Assembly (NCBI RefSeq): GCF_958979055.1
Contig: NC_084886.1
Location: forward strand, 52,559,102-52,623,101
Source of the DNA: Alnus glutinosa
Taxonomy: Eukaryota; Streptophyta; Magnoliopsida; Fagales; Betulaceae
Direction of reading: 5' to 3'
DNA: 64,000 nucleotides
Both the position numbers and the translations under genes were made by a program. Shown piece after piece: positions 58,176 through 64,000 of the stretch; positions within the stretch are counted from its first letter, which is position 1, and the number at the start of each line of letters is the position of its first letter. The notes beneath the pieces were generated by a model, which was not told the DNA's origin, did no database searches, and saw only the letters and a list, made by a program, of their open reading frames with translations.

Positions 58176-58449
58176 TGGGCTTGATTGGTAAATAAGAAAA
58201 TAGTGAGTTGTTAATTTTAAAATTAATAAAAGGTGATGATGTGACATAAAGTAAAAATAATTTGTATAAAAAAGTAAAAAAAAAATTGTATTGTAGTAAA
58301 TTTTTTTATTTGAATAGTAATAAAAAATTATTGATGTAATATAAAAAATAAAAATGTTTTGATGTTAATTAGTATTAGAAAATATGAAAAAGTATATAAA
58401 CAATAATCTGCATTACTGTGTTCTGTTCCGATGTTTAACAAACAAGGCC
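58176..58449. mobile_element. MITE, about 274 bp
   Basis: The ends are GGGCTTGATTGGTAAAT and TGTTTAACAAACAAGGCC, imperfect inverted repeats related to the GG(A/G)CCTGTTTGGTAA family. The paralogous sequences at 11,800 and 55,155 run from GAAAATAA straight into CAATAGAGA or GAATAGAGA without it. Confidence 0.75.
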
Positions 58450-58630
58450 AACAATAGAGAGAAATTAATGACTGAATATAACGTTACAGATTGTGATAAT
58501 CTTTTTTTTTTTTTAAAGGACTTGTTTGAATTTGCGTTAAGAGCATAAAAAAAAACTTTTAAAGTTAAATTGAAAAAAAAAAATGGGTTCTATACGGTGA
58601 GAATCAAGAAAAAAGGGGTTGCTTTGGACA

Positions 58631-58638
58631 CTTTAAAC
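58631..58638. repeat. hAT target duplication, left
   Basis: CTTTAAAC, 8 bp, repeated at 60,451-60,458. It is single at 11,997-12,004 in the empty left copy. Confidence 0.9.
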
Positions 58639-58648
58639 TAGGGGTGGG

Positions 58649-59834
58649 CAGGGGCGGACCCACATATATGCTGGGGGGGACGAATGTCCCCCCAAAAGTT
58701 TTAAAATTCCCTTAAAAAATTTTAAATTTATAAATTTGTCCCCTAAAATATCTAAATTTGTCCCCCCTAGATTTTTTTTATATGTTTTAACCCCTCTTTT
58801 ATTTTGAAGTCAAAAATTTCCTTGATTTGTACCGTTAGCTTCTAACCAAAATTCAAACTTAGTTTTCTTTTTTTTACTGTGACTGAGCTCACAAGTTACA
58901 AATCAGCCTGTGAAGCCTGCACCAGCACGTCTGCAAAGATTGCAATCAACTAATTGTAGCACTTCTGTCGTTTTCCATTTCCTTGGCAATTTTCTTGGCG
59001 GGCTTGGAGCACTGGCAGTTGGAGCACTGGCAATTGTAGCACTTCTGTCGTTTTTCATTTCCATGGCAATTGGAGCACAGGCAATTGTCTTGGCGGGCAG
59101 GGGCGGACTAACGTCTTGGGTGGTGAAATATCCTTAATTAATATACCAAAAAATATATTTTTGTCCTCCCAAAATGACATTTTTGTCCCCCCAAAATAAT
59201 ATTTGTGTCCCCTTCAACTTATTTTTTTTTTAGTTTTGCCACATCTTTTAACACAAAAAATCTACAATACCCCATTCATTTAATTTCCTTCCATATTGTA
59301 GTTGGCTTGTAACTAGAAACTCAATTTGATTTAGGACTCTGAAGATGCGAAATAAAAAGTTAAATGGTTTTGGTTCTTTGAGTGGTTATTATAAGTGACT
59401 TCTAACCAACAAAATCAATTTTCTGAGTGGTTATTGTACAATCATATTTGGGTTCACAATATTTGTTTTGGCATCACAAGTTAAATGGCTCGACTCATAG
59501 CATTGTTATTTGAGGCTTTAGGGATTGTTAGTAGAAAGAGTCCACGATCATACGTATCGTTTTTATTGGACCCTATAGATTAAGTTTAGTTTTTTTTGCT
59601 AGTTTTTATTTTTATTTTTAGATAAGCTATTTTGCTAGTTGTTTATACCACTGTGTGTTTGTGATGCCATGAGATTAAATGTAAGACTTCAATCCTTTTA
59701 TTTAATATCAATATGCACAAACACAAATATATAAAAAATTTAAATATCTATATGCTTTTGTATTTATGCAAGTCCGTCTCCCCAATAAAAAAAAATTTCG
59801 TCCCCCCTCACCAAAAATCCTGGTTCTGCCCCTG
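58649..59834. mobile_element. Nested hAT-like element(s) with CAGGGGC ends
   Basis: The ends are CAGGGGCGGAC and TTCTGCCCCTG. The flanks are GGGTGGG on both sides (58,642-58,648 and 59,835-59,841). A second CAGGGGCGGAC terminus at 59,099 suggests that one member of the family is inserted in another. The interior contains C-rich GTCCCCCC tracts and a short tandem of TTGGAGCACTGGCA, but no transposase. Confidence 0.75.
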
Positions 59835-59844
59835 GGGTGGGAGT

Positions 59845-60430
59845 CGGTTCGGTAGGCGGTTAAGTCGGTTAATTCGGTCGGTTAACCGACTTTTGTCGGA
59901 ATGTAGTCGGTGAATTTATTTCAGTTAAATCGGTTAAGCGGTTAATAGGCGGTCGGTTAAGTCGGTTAAGCGGTTAATAGGCGGTCGGTTAAGTCGGTAA
60001 GGCGGTTAATAAGCGGTCGGTTAAGTCGGTAAGGCGGTTAATAAGCGGTCGGTTAAGTCGGTAAGGCGGTTAATAGGCGGTCGGTTAAGTCGGTTAAATC
60101 GGTTAACATTCGGTTAAAATGGGTAATGAAACGACGTCGTTTTGATTTTTTTAAAGGAAAAAAAATGATCATACGTTTCGTTTTATGTCGGTTCGGTTAA
60201 TTGATCGGAATAGCATTTGGTTCGGTTCGGTTCGGTTACCGCTTAAAAGGCGGTTCGGTTCGGTTCGGCTGCCGCTTAAAAGGCGGTTCGATTCGGTTCG
60301 GCTGCCGATCCGACTTTCGGAATAAAATTTTATACCGACTACCGAACCGAAATTAGTCGATTAAAGTCGGTAGGCGGTCGATGGCAGTTCGGTTCGGTTC
60401 GGTTCGGTAAGCGGTCGGTAGGCGGTAGGC
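59845..60430. repeat. Degenerate tandem repeat of CGGTTAAG / GGCGGT units
   Basis: Units of about 20-32 bases (GTCGGTTAAGCGGTTAATAG and variants) are repeated many times through 59,930-60,110. GGTTCGGTTCGG runs follow at 60,210-60,420. It forms the body of the hAT-type element. Confidence 0.85.
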
Positions 60431-60639
60431 GAATAATTTGCCCACCCCTACTTTAAACGAAACAGAACTTTTCAAGCCCAAATGAATTGGGTCCAAGGAG
60501 ATGAATGAACCTCCTTTTCACTTTATTTTGCAAGACTCAGGTTTGATGGTAGTCCATTTTCTTGAGCCAGCTGTCGCCCAGAAAGTTGGATGATGACAAT
60601 TAGCCACCCTTTTCTCCTTAACCTTTTTAGTTAGGCTTC

Positions 60640-62338
60640 ATCTCCTAGACACTTTTTACGAAGAGGCAAGCCACAAAGATCAATCTCAGTTACCTGCATA
60701 TGCATAAGCACTAAAGGTCTGAAGCTAAGTACCTGATTGGATTATACTTGAAAAGTTGTTACTTGGTAAGTTCAAGTAGCTTAGGAAGCTCAAAGTAGTT
60801 AGGCTTGGGGTAATTATGTCCAAAAGATGATTTCTAGACAAGTTCAAAGATTCCAATCTCTCCATGTTACCAATATTTTGAAGGATGATGCCAGTCAATA
60901 AGTTCCTAGATAGGTTCAACCCAATCAACCCTGAGAGACTTATTATTTCTCTTGGAATTTCTCATTTTAATTTGTTGCTCAAAAGATCGATGACTTTTAA
61001 TAGTCCAAGAGTTTTACTATACTTTAGATATTTTTCTTTGAAAGTCACCAATAAGTTGTCAATATACTCAAAGTCGATAATAAAGGAGGTCATAGAAGGA
61101 GAAAAGTATGGATGATCAATGCTGACATGTGAAATTTGTGTTTTGAGTCATAACAGTGATGTTATTGACGCATTCTGGTATAGTCCTTGTAATATTGTTG
61201 TAAGAGGTCAAAGATTTGAAGAGATGTTAGATGACATAATTGCAATGGTATGTGACCCATGAACAAGTTTGATGTCAGACGAAGAACCATCAAATCTGGC
61301 AGGCTTGTGCATGTCCGTGTTGGTATCCTTCCGAAGAGTCTGTTTTTTCCAAGATCTAGTAGCCCCAATGAAGAGCAGTTCATCAATGACTTGGGCAATT
61401 ATCCGATGAAATTATTGTTATTCAAATGCAATGTTGGAAGCCAATCTCTAGAACCACAGATAGAATAAGGGATTCTCCCAGAAAAATCATTGTTTGTCAA
61501 ATTAAACATGGTGAGCAACATCATATTTCCTCAATAGTTGGAGAGTTCTGCGGATAACAAGTTATCTTAAAGATCAAGGTAACTAGTTCCAATTTGTCTC
61601 ACATATGGATGTAATAGATCATTCGAATATATTATTAGAGAGATTCAATATCGATGAATAGGAATGAAATTATGGCAAAGGAACACTGAGGCAGTTATAA
61701 CTCAAATCTATAAGAGGAGAACCAATAAACATTCTCAAAAACCATTGAAGATGTATGGTGCCAATGATCGGGTTGTGGGAGAGATTTAAGAATTGTATAT
61801 TGGAAAAAAGATTCCAAAACCAAGTGGGGATGGTGTCTGAAAGTCCTACATCAGATATATCGAACTATGAAAAATTCTTGTGTTTGAAGCCATTTAGGAA
61901 AAGCTGGCCCCAATTTGCAAGAGCCCAATCTAATGACATCCAAATCATGAAATGATGGAACCCATGCTGAACTAAACTTCAATGTCAGATAATTGAAAGA
62001 GAAATCCACTTAATGTAAGTGGAAAGATTCGACAAATGTGATTCAGTGATATCACCTTCTAAAGAATTTGAAGACACATCCAGAACCTGGAGCATAAATA
62101 GTTCTGCCAAACTTTTGATTAAACTCTCATTTAACCGATTTTTGGATAGATATAATTCTCTCAAGAAAGAGAATTTTGTAAGATCGAGTACCTCTCTACT
62201 TATGTTATTGTTTGGCAAGTCTAGTACTTGCAAGGTGTGAAGATTCTCCAAAGTTTGTGGCATCACTCCTTCAAGGTTGTTGAAAGAGAGGCCAGTATCA
62301 ACTAGAGCAACCATATCCCCTAAAACTGACATTCGCAA
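60640..62338 (-). pseudogene. RLP pseudogene, C-terminal half (RLP-A'), right copy
   Basis: This is the counterpart of 12,360-14,012. 62,338-61,985 gives LSFNNLEGVMPQTLENLHTL and more LRRs. 61,398-61,162 gives SLMNCSSLGLLDLGKNRLFG. 60,928-60,725 gives IGLNLSRNLLTGIILQNIGN. Frames change several times, and neither a signal peptide nor a membrane end is present. The sharp 5' boundary at about 62,334 against SARD4 3'-flank DNA is the same as in the left copy, so the gene was already broken before duplication. Confidence 0.85.
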
Positions 62339-62661
62339 ATTTTCCTCTCTAGGTGCAAATTTGTCTACGAATTGTATTGTAGTTCACCGTAATGCTTAAC
62401 ACTGCAAATTGCCATGCATTTGTTCTGTTAAAGACATGAATGAATACTTTGATCGGATATATGTTAGCGTGGTAATGCATGTTATAGGGGAAGGTTTTTG
62501 AAGGACTGTGATCTGTTATTTTAAATGCAATTTCACCAGCAATTTGAATATGCTCTTAGATGGAGAAAATTTGACATTTAGCAATTACAGAAAATGGAAC
62601 ATACCAACACGACAATTTGACAGAAACAAATAGGTAGCTCTGATCATGATGCTAATGAACT
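62339..62661. other. SARD4 3'-flank copy, right, with LINE empty site
   Basis: This is the counterpart of 14,013-14,335. ATGATGCTAATGAACT at 62,646-62,661 is a second empty site for the LINE at 21,378. Confidence 0.75.
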
Positions 62662-63050
62662 AGTTTAACATGATGTTAGTCTCATGCACCAATTATATAT
62701 GATGGAAGAATTAATGTCCACAACTGCCGACCCAACAGACTTGAATACAATTATTTCATTGGGAATTTCTCTCCCAAACCTTCTCTCGATATGTTGATCA
62801 ACTCGATCTTCTCAAAGTGGGTCTCACTGAAAGATGGGCTTTCATCTTTGACACCCACACCAATCATCACAAGGATCAAAAGTACTCTCATCTCTAGCCA
62901 AAATCTTTGAGGCTAAGCTGAAAGATGGGATTTGGCAGTTTGCCCAGTTGTGGCACTGAATAGCACGTAACTTGCACGCACTCCGGGTAAGTTTAGCACA
63001 TAGGACACCACTTCCAATACACACCACTGGCGCTTCTGCGCACAATTTGA
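62662..63050 (-). pseudogene. SARD4-like pseudogene fragment C
   Basis: It is nearly identical to 14,336-14,710 with the same internal deletion. The minus strand retains LASKILARDES and the KLTRSACKLRAIQ shifted-frame segment. It is non-functional. The shared deletion shows that it was a pseudogene before the segmental duplication. Confidence 0.8.
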
Positions 63051-63545
63051 GAAGATTACTGTTATTGATTTCTATGGAAATTCTAGGGTTAGGTATACTG
63101 AATTGTAATAGGAATGGAATGAAATAGAAATGGAAGATGGAAATGGTAGAAGAATTGATGAATTGACAGAACAAATGGATGAACAGTTAATTGATTGAAC
63201 TAATTCTGTAACGGATATTATACTAAAATTGGACTATTTAAGATATTTGGTCTCCTAGAGCATTCGAGGTGCACATCCTCAAATTTACAAATGACTAATC
63301 CGATTATCTCTACAATTTATTGGGCCTTATATATAGACATAGCCTTAAGCTAAACTCTAACAATTGAAATGGCCCAAGCCCATTCAGCCCACTACTAAAA
63401 ACCTAGCCCATTCACTACCAATTGGACTATTACAGCTCCAGAGCCGAAACGAAATAGAATGTGAGATTTTCATACTGGTTACTCTCTAAACTTTACATCA
63501 TTTTGTATTTAAATGCCATGTTGGAAATTGATGCCAAACATCTCA
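63051..63545. other. Spacer, right copy
   Basis: No gene. It matches 14,740-15,235. Confidence 0.6.
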
Positions 63546-63554
63546 TTTTTATTA

Positions 63555-64000
63555 GGGTTAAATATTTTTTTGTCTACGTGGTTTAATGAGTTTATTTTTT
63601 GCTATTTGTAATTCATTTCGTATCATAGATGGTATCTTGTTTATGGTAAAAGATTGAGATGGTACCTCCGTCCAACTTCCATCTAAAAATTGACAAAAGT
63701 CCACGTCACATGCCTTAAAAAATCAACACGTGTCCCTATGTATAATTAAAAATAAAAAAATAAAAATAATAAAAAATAATTAAAATATATATATAAAGAA
63801 GGGTGGCTCATTACCAGTCTGAGGTGGCCGAGCCACTCCCAAGAGCCAAATCATAACTTCTTTTTTTTTTTTCTTTTTTTTCTTTTTTTTTTTCCTTTTT
63901 TGGGCTTGTGGGGGTGATTCCATGGGGTCATGAGGGTTGTTCGGCAACCCCCAGGCCAAATGGGGTGGCTGAGCCACTTCCAATGCTCTAGGGAGTGGTT
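63555..64000. mobile_element. Mutator-type element, right copy, cut by the window edge
   Basis: The left end GGGTTAAATA is at 63,555 after TTTTTATTA, the same insertion site as 15,245. The element continues beyond the window. The (AT)n tract is much shorter here. Confidence 0.85.

Larger units (their letters stand above)
58639..60450. mobile_element. hAT-type non-autonomous element made of CGGTTAAG repeats, carrying a nested element
   Basis: The termini are TAGGGGTGGG / CCCACCCCTA, with 8-bp target duplications CTTTAAAC. Excluding the nested insertion, its own body is about 620 bp (58,639-58,648 plus 59,835-60,450). Most of it is tandem-like CGGTTAAG(T)CGGT, AGGCGGT and GGTTCGGTTCGG sequence. 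No transposase. Confidence 0.88.

Noticed and set aside
58910..59137. 75-codon frame with hydrophobic repeats (LGALAVGALAIVALLSF)
   Set aside because: Arises from a short tandem repeat inside the nested hAT-like element; no start context or family.
1..64000. tRNA, rRNA, viral or LTR-retrotransposon gag-pol genes
   Set aside because: No cloverleaf, rRNA or gag-pol motifs noticed; the only LTR element recognised is the non-coding TRIM.

Overview
The window is nuclear DNA of a flowering plant, most likely a woody eudicot (order not determinable from sequence alone). The evidence is AT-rich intergenic DNA, GT-AG introns, plant LINEs with an RNase H domain, hAT, Mutator and Harbinger-type elements, and a cluster of EIX-type receptor-like proteins (RLPs). 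It contains no prokaryotic or viral unit.

Layout. (1) 1-16,400 starts with the last 38 codons of a CBS/DUF21 gene. It continues with a short two-exon gene fragment, a SARD4 fragment, a decayed RLP, many RLP scraps and a second SARD4 fragment. (2) 16,449-19,462 (-) is a nearly intact RLP spoiled by a one-base frameshift. (3) 21,362-25,823 (-) is an intact intronless SARD4 gene (pipecolate biosynthesis reductase) with a 5'-truncated LINE inserted exactly at its stop codon. (4) 26,461-38,908 (-) is a 14-exon PrimPol (primase-polymerase) gene that I could join into an open 621-residue frame. A full-length LINE sits at its intron 4/exon 5 boundary, flanked by a 100-bp target duplication. (5) 39,615-40,686 (+) is the 3' part of a class IV aminotransferase gene. 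(6) 43,495-47,619 (+) is a CBS/DUF21 (CNNM-like) gene with a stop codon, a fresh 144-bp internal duplication and a TRIM retroelement. (7) 47,500-64,000 is a second copy of region 1, with an RLP whose coding sequence is interrupted by a 262-bp MITE.

Regions 1 and 7 match in order and orientation at an offset of about 47.5-48.3 kb, so the window spans one whole unit of a tandem segmental duplication plus the start of the next. Comparing the copies gives empty sites that prove several insertions: a hAT pair, the SARD4 LINE and several MITEs.

How the genes fit together. From memory, the order CBSDUF5 - PrimPol - SARD4 matches Arabidopsis At5g52790-At5g52800-At5g52810, so these three are probably the ancestral block. 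The RLPs, the SARD4 fragments and the aminotransferase piece would be later additions. RLPs sense extracellular patterns with SOBIR1/BAK1-type kinases. SARD4 makes pipecolate for systemic acquired resistance. The block therefore mixes two layers of immunity, although linkage by itself does not show co-regulation.
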